62,049 bases of DNA from an uncultured Desulfuromonadales bacterium (GCA_945787335.1 CALZHR010000208.1:1-62049); one strand, 5' to 3'; shown: positions 7,736-17,976, counted from the stretch's first letter. Notes: a model not told the origin generated them from the letters alone. Made by a program: numbers and translations.

Positions 7736-10700
7736 CCGGCGACCTGAGAATCGGCCAGAACCTCTTTAGCGGACTCCTGCTTGCAGGGCAGAGAAAAGAA
7801 GAACTGAGCACCTCGGTCGACTTCGGCGGCGGCCCAGACCTGGCCACCGTGACGCTTGACGATTTGCTTCACGTTCGCAAGGCCGATGCCGACCCCGTCG
7901 AACTGGTCCTGGCGGTGCAAACGGCTAAACACCCCGAATAACTTGTGACTCTGCTGCGGATCGAAACCCACCCCGTTGTCGGCAACCCGGAAAATCAGCC
8001 GGTCCGCTTCCTGTTCACAGTCTACCGTAATCTGCGCCGGGTCGCGTGGCAGCGTATACTTCACTGCGTTACTGAGCAGATTGACAAACACCTGGCGCAG
8101 CGCGACCGTATCAGCCTGGACTTTTGGCAGCTCGGCGATCTGCCAGGCGATTTGCCGCTCGCCGAGCGTTTCGCCCAGCCCGGCGATCACCTCACGGACC
8201 AGCAGATCAACATTCACGGTGTGCAGCTGCAGCTCGCTGCGCCCGGCGCGCGAGAATTCGAGCAGATTTTCAATCATTTCACCGAGCCGAGCAGCGGAAC
8301 TGAGCACTTTTTTCAGGCAGCCGAGATTCTCCGCGGAAAGCTCCGGTGCCGCATTCCGCAGCAGAATATCGGCAAACGCCTGTATATGCCGCAAGGGCGC
8401 GCGCAGGTCGTGCGAGATGGAGTAGGCGAAGGCTTCCAGCTCTTTGTTCACTTCGGCGATTTCGGTATTCTTCCGTTTCAGATCCGCGTGGCTCGCCTGC
8501 AGATCCTCGGCCAGATTGAGCATGGCCTGGTTCAAACTCTCGACCTCGATAACCCGCCGCTGCAGCTCCTCGGTCCGTTGCTCGATCAGCGTTTCCAGCA
8601 ACAGCGCCTGCTCGGTGATTTCCAGTTGCCGCTGCCGGATGGCGTTGATGTCCTGCACGACGACGAGAAACCGGGCTTCGGCGGGCGGGCCCTGCAGCAA
8701 CGACACAGAGGCCAATCCCCAGGTCACCGAACCATCCTGTTTCAGATAACGTTTTTCCAGAGAAAAGTAGTCCTGCTGCCCGGCGAGCAGGCTCTTGACC
8801 ATCTCGGCGCTTTGCTCCCGGTCATCCGGATGGGTCAGTTCGCTGAAGGTCAATCTGCGCAATTCCTGCTCGGTGTAACCGAGCAGCTCACAAAGAAACG
8901 GGTTGGCCTTCAGGAAACGGCCATCCAGGCTGACATGAGCGACGCCAGCCTGCACCATGGCGAAGGTGCTGGCGTACACTCTCTCGCTCTCCTGCAGCGC
9001 CTGTTCGATGTCCCGGCGGGCGGTCAGGTCGGTGATGCTGATGATCTTTGTGCTCTTTTCAGGCTCGGTTTCATCCATGTTGAAATCGACCTGGGCAACC
9101 ACCTGGGCCCCGGCCTTGCCCTTCAGTTTCAGCACCTGTGAATAACTGACTGCCTGGCTCGGTGGATGTAAAATCTGCCGCGAAAACCGTTGCCTCTCTG
9201 CCTCATCGATAATCAGGCGAGCGAAGTGCTCTCCGTGCAGGTCGTGCGTCTGACATTGCAAAAGCAGTGCGGCGGATTCGTTACAGAAAACAATTTTCCC
9301 GTCCCCGTCCAGCTCAAGAATTCCATGGGGCACCGTCTGCACCAGACGCTGGAACTGCAGAACAGAATCGAGCAGCTGATGTTCGGTGGTGCGGCGCCGA
9401 TTGACCTCTTTTGCCAGGCTGCGATTCCAGAACAGGAAAAAGCCACTGCTAAGCAGAAAGATAGCAATTCCCCAGCCCCCCCAGAAAAACAGAGCATCCT
9501 TGCTGACGACATGCTCATAACGCACCGACAGCCAGCGATTACGTATTTCCGAATGCTGCTGCGGGGTCAGCTGCGCGAAGACCCGGTCGATCAGGCTGAC
9601 CAGCTCCGGCCAGTCCCGGCGGACGCCGATGACATGCTGATCGGTCAACAGCGGCGCGGGAGCGGCAACCTTGATGTTCTCCAGCCCCATCGCTTTGACG
9701 GCGTGACTGCCGAGCACCAGGCTTTCAATGGTTGCGTCCACCTCACCATTGGCGAGACGACGCAACGCCTCCCGGTAGCCCGGCACCTCGATCAAGATGA
9801 TTCCGGGATGATTCTTGCGCAGATAATCGCTCAGCAGATAATCCCTGGGGATGGCAACCTTGCGGCCGATCAGATCATTAACATCACTGAGGATCCGATC
9901 CTCGTCACGGGTGAAGATCACCGTCGGCAGAGACAGAAACGGCTCGCTGAAAGCAATGATATGCCGTCGATCGGCGCTCTCCCGCAAGGCGGGGATCAGA
10001 TCCGGCCCGGAGGGGGTTCCGAGCCCCTGGAGGGCCTGCGACCAGGAGACCGGCTGGTATTCGATCTGCAGACCGTACTCCCTGACCAGCAGCTCGAGAT
10101 AATCGACCAGAATCCCTTCGTAGCCTCCGTCCCGCTCATACATCAAGGGCGGAACATGCCCGGCTGCGACCCGCACTCGCGGCCGGCTTTGCAGCCAGCG
10201 CAGCTCATCGACCGATAACTGGCCGGCAGCCTGTTCGTCGTAGACCAGGCCGGCCAGACCGGCGGTCGATGCAACCCGCCCCAACTGCTTGAGGACATCA
10301 GCCATATGCGCGACCCGGCCCGGGTTGATGTGACCGACCGCGACGACATCCTTGCGGATCAATTTAGCCGTCTCCGCGGCCTCGAATTTCAGGTGTTCTC
10401 GGCTTTTCTGCGCAGCGTAGCGGCTCAGAATCAGCTCGATGATCTCATCCGGGTGCTCGAGGGCATAATTCCACCCGCGCAGGGAGGCCTGCCGGAAAGC
10501 CGCAACCCGCTGCGGATTTTCGATCAGTTCCTGTTCGGTGGTAAACAGAAAATCACTGTAGAAATCGATCCCGTAATCGACAGGATTAATGATGTCATAG
10601 GCTTGCTTCTGCTGCTGAAAATAGAAGGGGCCGTTGGTCAGATAGACATTCAGGGCATCAACGTCACGGTTTTCCTTCAACAACAGGTCGTCTGTTTTGC

Positions 10701-11202
10701 TGGCCGGCGGTCTGGGCACCCAGTCGATCGATTCGAGGGCCAGCCCTTCCTTGAGCAGCATCGCCTTGAACTCTTCATCATTGAACGGATTGGCCATGAT
10801 GCGCCGGCCGTTCAAGTCTTTGGCAGTGCGGATATTTTTGTTTTTTTCCGCCAGCAGAACCGAGGGTGAATGTTGAAAAATTGCCGCCAGAGCGATCAAC
10901 GGTTTGCCATTGAGGCGTTCCCGGACCACGCTGATGCTTTCGATGCCATACTGGGCCGTTCCGCTCAAGACCGTCTCGACCGGCCCCTGAGGTCCCAACC
11001 TTTGCAGCAGTTCCACCTCCAGCCCGACGTCGCGGTAATAGCCCTTCTCAATCGCCGCGTAATAACCGGCGAACTGGAACTGGTGCTTCCATTTCAACTG
11101 CAGAACCACCTTCTGCAGCCCGTCAGCGGCTGCCGGTGCCTGGGCCAGAGCAGCCGAAGCGGTCAAGAGCAGCACCCCAAGGAGCAACACCAGCGACCTC
11201 AT
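7732..11202 (-). CDS. Sensor kinase with NMT1-like and SBP-3 periplasmic domains
   Basis: A 1156-aa membrane kinase. After a signal peptide (1-20) comes an NMT1/THI5-like binding domain (about 30-320, with QLKWKHQFQFAGYY), then a second periplasmic binding domain of SBP_bac_3 type (about 335-565, with DLIPALRESADR). A membrane helix follows at about 575-597, then two PAS domains, a coiled coil, HisKA with HDLRAP near residue 940 and an ATPase domain (DNGVGFD, GVGIGLANV). The NMT1 fold is known to bind thiamine-pyrimidine precursors or other small ligands, so nutrient sensing is likely; the ligand is not deducible. HDLRA lacks the usual T/N of the phosphatase motif. The gene overlaps both neighbours by four bases. 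Confidence 0.88.
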   Translation of the reverse strand: MRSLVLLLGVLLLTASAALAQAPAAADGLQKVVLQLKWKHQFQFAGYYAAIEKGYYRDVGLEVELLQRLGPQGPVETVLSGTAQYGIESISVVRERLNGKPLIALAAIFQHSPSVLLAEKNKNIRTAKDLNGRRIMANPFNDEEFKAMLLKEGLALESIDWVPRPPASKTDDLLLKENRDVDALNVYLTNGPFYFQQQKQAYDIINPVDYGIDFYSDFLFTTEQELIENPQRVAAFRQASLRGWNYALEHPDEIIELILSRYAAQKSREHLKFEAAETAKLIRKDVVAVGHINPGRVAHMADVLKQLGRVASTAGLAGLVYDEQAAGQLSVDELRWLQSRPRVRVAAGHVPPLMYERDGGYEGILVDYLELLVREYGLQIEYQPVSWSQALQGLGTPSGPDLIPALRESADRRHIIAFSEPFLSLPTVIFTRDEDRILSDVNDLIGRKVAIPRDYLLSDYLRKNHPGIILIEVPGYREALRRLANGEVDATIESLVLGSHAVKAMGLENIKVAAPAPLLTDQHVIGVRRDWPELVSLIDRVFAQLTPQQHSEIRNRWLSVRYEHVVSKDALFFWGGWGIAIFLLSSGFFLFWNRSLAKEVNRRRTTEHQLLDSVLQFQRLVQTVPHGILELDGDGKIVFCNESAALLLQCQTHDLHGEHFARLIIDEAERQRFSRQILHPPSQAVSYSQVLKLKGKAGAQVVAQVDFNMDETEPEKSTKIISITDLTARRDIEQALQESERVYASTFAMVQAGVAHVSLDGRFLKANPFLCELLGYTEQELRRLTFSELTHPDDREQSAEMVKSLLAGQQDYFSLEKRYLKQDGSVTWGLASVSLLQGPPAEARFLVVVQDINAIRQRQLEITEQALLLETLIEQRTEELQRRVIEVESLNQAMLNLAEDLQASHADLKRKNTEIAEVNKELEAFAYSISHDLRAPLRHIQAFADILLRNAAPELSAENLGCLKKVLSSAARLGEMIENLLEFSRAGRSELQLHTVNVDLLVREVIAGLGETLGERQIAWQIAELPKVQADTVALRQVFVNLLSNAVKYTLPRDPAQITVDCEQEADRLIFRVADNGVGFDPQQSHKLFGVFSRLHRQDQFDGVGIGLANVKQIVKRHGGQVWAAAEVDRGAQFFFSLPCKQESAKEVLADSQVAG

Positions 11203-12476
11203 GCCGAATCCTCCTGCGGCATGAAGCGCTCCCTTAACTGGCGATTCTCTTTTTTCAATTCCGCCATCCGCACCTCGCGGCCGCTCATCAGCCGGATGGT
11301 CCGGCTCAATTCGGCGGTCCGCTCGGCGACTTTCCGCTCCAGATCGCGATTGGTCTGCTGAACCAGCTGTTCCGCAGCCTTGATCGAGGTCAGATCATGG
11401 ACGATTCCGGCCGCCCGGGCTGGCTGCCCGCGTTCGTCGCGGAGCAGCTCCCCCTTCATCCACAGGTGACGGAGTTCACCAGTTTCCGGAAGAAGTCTGA
11501 ATTCGAGGTCGAAGGGGCCAGCGCCACGCAGAAAATCCCGATAGGCCGTCAGGACAGGTTGCTTGTCCTCAGGGTGAATCTTTTCCGCCCAACTGAAATG
11601 ATCCTGCAGCGCAGCGGCAATCGGCGACTGCCAGAGCAGTTCAAACGCCTGATTGAGGTAGAGGGTTTGCGGAGCATCGGGGATATGGCAGTCAACCAGC
11701 CAGAAGACATCCGGGGCCACAGCGGCGATCTGTCGGAAGCGCTCTTCGCTCTCCTGCAACGCCGACAGGGCCTGATGATGTTGCGTCATCTCGCTGATCA
11801 ATTCATCGCTGGTGGCCCGCAGGCTGAAGAAGAGCGGCGCGATGGTCTTTTTGAGCAGCAGCACCCCGATGCCGACCAGCAGCAGGGTCACCAGCAGCGC
11901 CGCAGCGGTGGCCCGGACAAAAGGCGCCCGCACCTCTGAGAGGTCGACCTTGGCGACAATCCCCAGGTCGAGGACGGCCACCGGCTCGTAAGCCGCCAGC
12001 ACCAGTTCGCCATGATAATCGAGCCCGATCAGCGTCCCCGACTCTCCGGAGAGAGCCCGGCGCATGGGTTCGGCGAGCTCTGCCTCAAAGGCGATCGGAT
12101 CTGGAATTTCCAAGCGGTTGTGGTGATGTCGGAAAAGAAACCGGATCTGCGTCCCCTGCCGCCGGGCGAGGACGAATTCGCCGGTCGTGCCGAATCCCGG
12201 ATAGGCCTGATGAGCCGCAAAGAGCTGCTCCAGGGTCCCTTGCGTTGGATCGTAATCAGGAAGATCGTCGTTGATGTAGGGGGCATATTTGCGGTCGAAG
12301 CGCGCAACCGCCTCGATCAAGCGGGCCTGGCTCTGTGCGGTCGCGACCAGATCGGCGCGCCGTTCGGCAACCGCTTCGCGGTAAAGCAGAAAAACCGTGC
12401 TGCAGGTCGCAATCATGCTGATGACCACCAGGATGGCCGAAAGCAACAGAAAGCGACGTTTTTCTTCGTTGAACAT
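11199..12476 (-). CDS. Membrane PAS sensor lacking a kinase domain
   Basis: A 425-aa protein. It has an N-terminal membrane helix (about 9-31), a periplasmic Cache-like region of about 160 residues, a second helix (about 188-209), a PAS/PAC unit (about 245-370) ending in VHDLTSIKAAE, and a C-terminal coiled coil carrying the REVRMAELKKENRQL segment often seen after PAS domains. No HisKA, ATPase, GGDEF or other output follows. Its stop overlaps the ATG of the NMT1/SBP-3 kinase by four bases, so the two are translated together and may work as a pair. It starts 42 bases after the HD-GYP regulator. It could be a split kinase or an adaptor. Confidence 0.8.
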   Translation of the reverse strand: MFNEEKRRFLLLSAILVVISMIATCSTVFLLYREAVAERRADLVATAQSQARLIEAVARFDRKYAPYINDDLPDYDPTQGTLEQLFAAHQAYPGFGTTGEFVLARRQGTQIRFLFRHHHNRLEIPDPIAFEAELAEPMRRALSGESGTLIGLDYHGELVLAAYEPVAVLDLGIVAKVDLSEVRAPFVRATAAALLVTLLLVGIGVLLLKKTIAPLFFSLRATSDELISEMTQHHQALSALQESEERFRQIAAVAPDVFWLVDCHIPDAPQTLYLNQAFELLWQSPIAAALQDHFSWAEKIHPEDKQPVLTAYRDFLRGAGPFDLEFRLLPETGELRHLWMKGELLRDERGQPARAAGIVHDLTSIKAAEQLVQQTNRDLERKVAERTAELSRTIRLMSGREVRMAELKKENRQLRERFMPQEDSA

Positions 12477-12518
12477 CTCCCCCAGCCCCCCTCGCCGAGA
12501 CAGTTTCCGGTGCTGCGG

Positions 12519-13859
12519 TTACTCCAGCTGCTGAGAGCGATCGACCAAAACGGAAATCTCCCGCTCAAAGGGATCGATCATGAAGCAGCGCTTGACCGCG
12601 TCGATCGATGACTGGTTGAAAACCGTACCCTGCTTCAGCAGCAGAACGCCGGTGCCGCTGTACAGGTCATGGCGCAGCTGCATGCCGGCTTCGAGCTCCT
12701 TCGGCGAAACTTTCAGTTCCAGAACCTCGGCCGAAATATCGAGATGGCTGTAGACCTCGCGCGCCACCACTTCCAATGGCAGCCGCAGCTTGGGATCAAG
12801 AGACTTGCCCCACTCCTGCTGCAGCTCTTTAAGGGCCGAATCGAGAGCGTCCTCGGCGGGAAACTGAAGCAGTTTGCGTTCAAACATATCGGCAGCACAG
12901 ATCAGCCGCGCGCCGAGGGGAATCTGCTCTCCTTTGAGCTTATCGGGAAATCCTCCGCCGTCAAACCGCTCGTGGTGGTGACGAACCAGGACACCGATCT
13001 CGCGCAAGGCCGGGACCGTGTCGAGGGCCGTCTGACCCCGCACCGCGTGATTCTGGTAGGCTTTCAGCTCCTCGTCGCTGAGATCATCAGCCGGCTTGAC
13101 CAGCAGCTTGTCCGCCATGCCGATCTTGCCGATATCATGCAGCAGGCTTGCGGAGCGCAGTCGGGGCAGCTCCTCGTCGGGCAGCTCGAGGTTTGCGGCT
13201 ATGGCGGTGACCAGTTCGGCGACGTTGCGGCTGTGCCCCGGCGCCCGCCGGTCGCGCATCTCGATCAGTCCGGCCAGGGCTTCGATGGTTTCGCTGAAAC
13301 TCTCGCGCAGATGCTGGTTGCTCTCTGCCAGGGCGTCGCTTTTCTCACGGATCTGCGAGGTCTGATCGAGCACCCGCTGTTTGAGGCGCCCATTCCAGTC
13401 CTGCAGCTCCTGATTCTGCTTCGCGACCAGGGCGTTGAGGCGCTTGTTTTCCGCCACCAGCCAGTAGTTACGCGCCGCTTCGGAAACCACCTCGAGCAGC
13501 TCGTCATCTTTCCAGGGTGTGGTCAGGTAGCGGAACACCGCCCCCTGATTGATCGCCCCGATCGAGGCTTCGATATCGGCATAGCCGGTGAGCAGAATCC
13601 GCACCGCGTCGGGGACCAGCTCGCGCGCCTGGCCGAGAAACTCGACCCCGGTCATTTCCGGCATGCGCTGATCGGAGATGATCACCCCGACATCCGGCTC
13701 CTCACGCAGAATCTCCAGTGCCGCCCGGCCGGAGTCGGCGGTGTAGACATCGAACCGCTCCTCGGCCATCAGCAATCGGCGCAGCGCCTTGGTGATATTG
13801 ACTTCATCATCGACCAGCAGAATCTTGATTTCCGCTTCCGGTCCGTCTGCCTCACTCAT
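12519..13859 (-). CDS. Response regulator with HD-GYP-type phosphodiesterase domain
   Basis: A 446-aa regulator. The receiver (about 10-130) has D63 in ISDQRMP; a coiled coil (140-190) links it to an HD domain. Metal-site residues are all present: H209, HD at 241-242, H271 and HHHE at 294-297. The signature loop reads GGGFP instead of GYP. The C-terminal 70 residues form the small accessory domain common in this type (LRHDLYSGTGVLLL). HD-GYP proteins hydrolyse cyclic di-GMP; activity here is inferred from the intact metal ligands. It is the only recognisable effector enzyme of the signalling island and thus its probable output, alongside the HDOD protein. Confidence 0.88.
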   Translation of the reverse strand: MSEADGPEAEIKILLVDDEVNITKALRRLLMAEERFDVYTADSGRAALEILREEPDVGVIISDQRMPEMTGVEFLGQARELVPDAVRILLTGYADIEASIGAINQGAVFRYLTTPWKDDELLEVVSEAARNYWLVAENKRLNALVAKQNQELQDWNGRLKQRVLDQTSQIREKSDALAESNQHLRESFSETIEALAGLIEMRDRRAPGHSRNVAELVTAIAANLELPDEELPRLRSASLLHDIGKIGMADKLLVKPADDLSDEELKAYQNHAVRGQTALDTVPALREIGVLVRHHHERFDGGGFPDKLKGEQIPLGARLICAADMFERKLLQFPAEDALDSALKELQQEWGKSLDPKLRLPLEVVAREVYSHLDISAEVLELKVSPKELEAGMQLRHDLYSGTGVLLLKQGTVFNQSSIDAVKRCFMIDPFEREISVLVDRSQQLE

Positions 13860-13906
13860 CTTTGCTCCTCACTCCCGACAAATACTCCCCGTCGTTTCCG
13901 CATCGC

Positions 13907-14725
13907 TCAGCTCTCCGGGATCAAGACCAGCACCATTCCCTGGCTGAGGGATTCGTGCAGGCGCCGCACTTCAGCACGGTAGCTGCGGTTCTGCACCTCG
14001 AGCGTCGCTGTCGGCAGCCGCTCTTGCTCGAGCCGGTCGATCAGGGCGTTGATTTCCGGCGAAAAGACATCCAGACGGTCATGGCCCAGCGGCCCCAGCC
14101 CGCCGAAAGGGAACAGCTCGCGGGCGTACTCGTTGCAATGGACGATCATGTCTTCCGGATCGATACCGAACACCACCACCGGCAGGACATCGAGAATCCC
14201 CTGAGCGATCTGCAGCACGCGGTTGCGGATCTCCAGTGCTTCGGTGCGCTGCTCGACCAGCTGTTCGAGCTTTTCGTTGATGTCCTGCAACTGCTGATTC
14301 TTATTCTGCAGCTCATCATTAAGGCGGTTGTTCTGCCGCTGCAGGTCCTGGTGCTGCAACGCGGTCGAAATCGCCGTTTTCAGCTCTTCATCGTTCCAGG
14401 GTTTGGGGATGAACTTGTAGATCTGCCCCAGGTTGATTGCCTCGACCACCGAGGCGGTATCGGCATAGCCGGAGAGAACGATGCGGATCGTTTCCGGCCA
14501 TTTCTCATAAACCTTGCTGAGAAACTCGACGCCGGTCATCTCAGGCATCCGGTAATCGGAGATCACCAGCCGCACATCCCCCTCCTCTTCAAGGGTCTTC
14601 AGCCCTTCCGCACCCGACTCGGCAACCAGAATGTCGTAGTCGTCTTCGTCCATAAACAGGCGCCGCAGCGCCTTGAGGACGTTGCGCTCGTCGTCGACGC
14701 AGAGAATCTTGATCGGTTCGTCCAT
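13907..14725 (-). CDS. Response regulator with coiled coil and PAS domain
   Basis: A 272-aa protein. The receiver (1-122) has D57 in VISDYRMP and a KP at about 113. A long heptad-like coil follows (about 130-170), then a short PAS domain (about 175-250, ILDVLPVVVFGIDPEDMIV). No enzymatic output is visible. The receiver resembles that of the neighbouring HD-GYP regulator (AINLGxxxKFIPKPW versus AINQGAVFRYLTTPW), so the two probably answer the same kinases. Its ATG overlaps the upstream kinase stop by one base (TAATG), giving tight coupling. It lies 47 bases before the HD-GYP gene. Confidence 0.82.
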   Translation of the reverse strand: MDEPIKILCVDDERNVLKALRRLFMDEDDYDILVAESGAEGLKTLEEEGDVRLVISDYRMPEMTGVEFLSKVYEKWPETIRIVLSGYADTASVVEAINLGQIYKFIPKPWNDEELKTAISTALQHQDLQRQNNRLNDELQNKNQQLQDINEKLEQLVEQRTEALEIRNRVLQIAQGILDVLPVVVFGIDPEDMIVHCNEYARELFPFGGLGPLGHDRLDVFSPEINALIDRLEQERLPTATLEVQNRSYRAEVRRLHESLSQGMVLVLIPES

Positions 14726-16692
14726 TAGGCTTCTCCCTCCCGCTGCAGGGGCAGTTCAATGGTAAAAGTCGTCCCCTGCCCCAGGGCGCTTTCGACCCTG
14801 ATATCGCCACGGTGTTTTTGGATAATTTCGTAACTGATGCTCATGCCCAGTCCGGTCCCCAGACCGACCTCCTTGGTGGTGAAAAACGGCTCGAAGATGC
14901 GCTGCCTGATCGTTTCCGGGATACCCGGCCCGGTGTCGCTGATAGCGATCAGCACCCGCGAGCCCTCCTGCCAGGTGCGGATGCGGATCACCCCCTGCTC
15001 CTCGATCGCCTGGGCGGCATTGACCAGGATGTTGAGGAACACCTGGTTGAGCTGCTGCGGATAGCAGGGCAGCAGCGGCAGCTCACCGAAGCTCTTCTCG
15101 ACCTGCGCCTTGTATTTGATCTCGTTCCAGGCGATCGCCAGGGTGCTCTCCAGACACTCATTGATATCGGCTTCAGTGTATTCGACCTGATCGACCCGCG
15201 AAAAGCTCTTCAGGTTCTGTACGATCTCCCGCACCCGCTCGGCCCCTTCGGTCGACTCGGCGACCAGATCCTGGATATCGTCCATGACATAATCGATCTT
15301 CAGCCGCTTGCGCTCAGCCAGCAGCTGCTCCTGAAGCTGACCATCGGCCTGAATCAGCCAGGCCTCCAGCTGCTGCTGATAGGCGAGCATTTTTTCCTGG
15401 TAACGCCTCAGCGTTCCAAGGTTACTGGTGATAAACCCCATCGGGTTGTTGATCTCGTGGGCCACCCCGGCGGCGAGCTGGCCGATCGAGGCCATCTTCT
15501 CCTGCTGCAGGATCTGCAGCTGGGTGTCTTGCAGCTGCTGATTGGCGACCTCCAGTTCGGTCGCCATCCGGCGGGTTTTAGCCAGGGTCAGGCCAAGCCG
15601 CGAATAAAGGGTGCGGATGGTCATCGCCAGCGGCCCGAACTCTTTATGATGGCTGAGATCATTCAGTTTCTCCGCCTCGTCCTGCAGCAGGTTTTCGACC
15701 TGTTCCAGCCCAGCTTCAGGGATCGCCAGCTCAGCGGTGACCGATTCCAGCCTGACCAGCCCACGCATGCTGCGATGCACCAGCAGCATCCCCGCAAGCG
15801 CCGCCACCAGGCTGCCACCGACAATAAACATCACCAGCGGTCGCTGGCTGTCGGCCAGCGGTTGCAGCGCCTCTTCGACCGGCTGCTGGGCGGCGACAAG
15901 CCAGTCAGTGCCCGTCACAGGATAAATGGCGACAAACATTTTGCCGCCGTCGGAGTTGACCGTCTCGCCGGTTCCTGTGAAGCCGTCGATCGCGGCATCG
16001 AACATGCGGTTGACTCCAGCCGGCACATCCCGCGCCAGCATCCGTGTATCATCCGGATGCAGGATAATCATCCGGCTCTTGTCAAACACATAAAGATAGC
16101 CGGTTTCACCAATCCTGGTGTTCCGCAGTGTGGTCAGCACAGCATCATCGAGCAGTCGGATCGAGCCGCCGAGCAGACCAAGTGGACGGTTGTCGCGACT
16201 GGCCAGGTAGCTGGTAAAGGTCAGCACCGCCTCGTCGGTCCGCGCCGAGTAATAAGGTTCGGAAATCACCCCATGGCGTTGCGCCATGGTCTGCTGAAAA
16301 TAGGGACGATAAGAGAAACTGTTCTCTCGCGTTTCCGGGTGCGCCGGAAAATCGGAACGCAGAATCCCTTTTTCATCCAGGTAAAAGAAGCCGTTCGCAA
16401 AAAAGTTGAAGTCCCGCCCGTGGTCCGCCAGGTAGGACTCGACCCAGATCCAATCCTTCAGGTCCAGCGCATCCCGCGGCAGCATCAGGCCGATATGCTT
16501 GACCACCCGGTGCTGCAGCAGCAGGTAGTCGGAAAGTGTTTTGGCGCTGTCCCGGGCGATCGAATCGAGCGTCTGATACACCGACTTGCGAAACGCCAAT
16601 TCAAAATGATGCAGGAAAAACAGGCCGCTGCCGCCGAGGGAGAGCACCACGGTGACCACCAGGATCAGCAGGATTTTAACCCTGAGCGTCAT
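14725..16692 (-). CDS. Transmembrane sensor histidine kinase with dCache domain
   Basis: A 655-aa kinase. It has a membrane helix at about 7-27, a periplasmic double-Cache domain (about 35-275, with FSYRPYFQQTM and the late GYLYVFDKSR strand), and a second helix at about 283-305. The cytoplasmic part has a coiled coil, HisKA with HEINNPMGF near residue 422, and an ATPase domain with [28 protein letters not shown] and GTGLGMS. dCache domains commonly bind amino acids or organic acids; the ligand is unknown. The gap to the upstream kinase is three bases. The kinase half is closely alike in the next two upstream genes, suggesting tandem duplication with different sensor halves. Confidence 0.9.
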   Translation of the reverse strand: MTLRVKILLILVVTVVLSLGGSGLFFLHHFELAFRKSVYQTLDSIARDSAKTLSDYLLLQHRVVKHIGLMLPRDALDLKDWIWVESYLADHGRDFNFFANGFFYLDEKGILRSDFPAHPETRENSFSYRPYFQQTMAQRHGVISEPYYSARTDEAVLTFTSYLASRDNRPLGLLGGSIRLLDDAVLTTLRNTRIGETGYLYVFDKSRMIILHPDDTRMLARDVPAGVNRMFDAAIDGFTGTGETVNSDGGKMFVAIYPVTGTDWLVAAQQPVEEALQPLADSQRPLVMFIVGGSLVAALAGMLLVHRSMRGLVRLESVTAELAIPEAGLEQVENLLQDEAEKLNDLSHHKEFGPLAMTIRTLYSRLGLTLAKTRRMATELEVANQQLQDTQLQILQQEKMASIGQLAAGVAHEINNPMGFITSNLGTLRRYQEKMLAYQQQLEAWLIQADGQLQEQLLAERKRLKIDYVMDDIQDLVAESTEGAERVREIVQNLKSFSRVDQVEYTEADINECLESTLAIAWNEIKYKAQVEKSFGELPLLPCYPQQLNQVFLNILVNAAQAIEEQGVIRIRTWQEGSRVLIAISDTGPGIPETIRQRIFEPFFTTKEVGLGTGLGMSISYEIIQKHRGDIRVESALGQGTTFTIELPLQREGEA

Positions 16693-16695
16693 GCC

Positions 16696-17976
16696 TCAAG
16701 CACTTTCGGCTTGCTCGTCTGTATCCTTCAGCGGCAACCGGATGGTGAAGGTCGAGCCGGCGCCGACGGTGCTTTCGACCAGTATTTCACCGCCGTGCGA
16801 CCGGACGATATCGTAGGAGATGCTCATCCCGAGGCCGGTCCCTTTGCCGACCTCCTTGGTGGTAAAAAACGGCTCGAAAATGCGGCTGAGGTTCTTCTCC
16901 GGAATACCGCAGCCGTCGTCGGAAATCTGGACAAAAACCTCATCGCCGGCGTGCCAGGTTTTGATTTTAACGGTGCCTTTCTCGGCGATGGCCTGGGCGC
17001 CGTTGACCATCAGGTTCATGAACACCTGATTGAGCTGCTGGGGATGGCAGAGCACCGGGGGCAACTCGCCATACTCCTTTTCCAAAGTGACTTTGTATTT
17101 CAGCTCGTTCCAGGCAATGCCAATGGTGCTCTCCAGGCATTCGTTCAGGTCGGCCGGCTGTTCGGCGGCCTGATCGACCCGCGAAAAGCTCTTCAGGTTG
17201 CGGACGATCTCCTGGACCCGCCCGGCGCCATCCTGCGATTCGTCGATCAGATCGCTGCTGTCTTCCAGCAGGTAATCGATTTTCTGCTTTTTCCGTTCCG
17301 CTTTGAGCTGCGCCTTGCCGTCATCGTCGAGATGCTCCTTGAGCAGTTGGTCCTGATACTGGATGAAGCCGCTGAAGCGCTCGAGATACTTGCCCAGGCT
17401 GTTGAGGTTGCTGGCGATAAAGCCCATCGGATTGTTGATCTCATGCGCCACCCCGGCGGCCAGCTGGCCGACCGAAGCCATCTTCTCGTGGTGCAGCATC
17501 TGCGACTGGGTGGCCTTCAGCTCCTGATTGGCCTGCTGCAGGTCCTTGGTGCGCTCGGCGACCATCTCTTCCAGGGAATCGTTCAGCGCAAGCATCTGCT
17601 CTTCGACCATCATCTGGTCGGTGATGTCGCTCAAAACCCCGACCATGCCGGCTACTTTTCCTTCGAGCTCGACCGGTGAGCCGATCAACTGATGCCAGCG
17701 GTACTCGCCATCGTGACGCAGAAAACGGAATTCCTGCTGAATCCGGCGCGGCTGCTCGAACAGTTTCGCCAGCGCCTTGCAGACCTTTTCCTGCTCTTCG
17801 GCATGGATAGAGTCACTGATCGAAAATGACTCCGCCGGCTCCTTGCCGGTGTAGGCCTGCCAGGCCGCGTTGCCCCAGGTCAGTTGCAGCTCGGGGGTGA
17901 GCCAGATCACACTGATCGGCACCTGCTCGGCCAGTTGCCGGAAAAAACCATCCTGCATATCATTCATCTCCGTCAT
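16696..17976 (-). CDS. PAS-containing histidine kinase
   Basis: A 426-aa soluble kinase. It has one PAS/PAC unit (about 10-130, PAS_3-like with [13 protein letters not shown]), a coil, HisKA with [12 protein letters not shown] near 185, and an ATPase domain with [36 protein letters not shown]. It has no membrane segment. Its start lies inside the last 17 bases of the upstream kinase gene, and it ends three bases before the dCache kinase. The catalytic part is a close paralogue of both neighbours. The PAS cofactor and signal are unknown. Confidence 0.9.
   Translation of the reverse strand: MTEMNDMQDGFFRQLAEQVPISVIWLTPELQLTWGNAAWQAYTGKEPAESFSISDSIHAEEQEKVCKALAKLFEQPRRIQQEFRFLRHDGEYRWHQLIGSPVELEGKVAGMVGVLSDITDQMMVEEQMLALNDSLEEMVAERTKDLQQANQELKATQSQMLHHEKMASVGQLAAGVAHEINNPMGFIASNLNSLGKYLERFSGFIQYQDQLLKEHLDDDGKAQLKAERKKQKIDYLLEDSSDLIDESQDGAGRVQEIVRNLKSFSRVDQAAEQPADLNECLESTIGIAWNELKYKVTLEKEYGELPPVLCHPQQLNQVFMNLMVNGAQAIAEKGTVKIKTWHAGDEVFVQISDDGCGIPEKNLSRIFEPFFTTKEVGKGTGLGMSISYDIVRSHGGEILVESTVGAGSTFTIRLPLKDTDEQAESA

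Noticed and set aside
14812-17679. A 955-codon open frame on the plus strand opposite the kinase genes
   Set aside because: It is an antisense shadow of two GC-rich kinase genes; it has no ribosome site and its product is low-complexity, rich in Q, D, L and H, with no domain.
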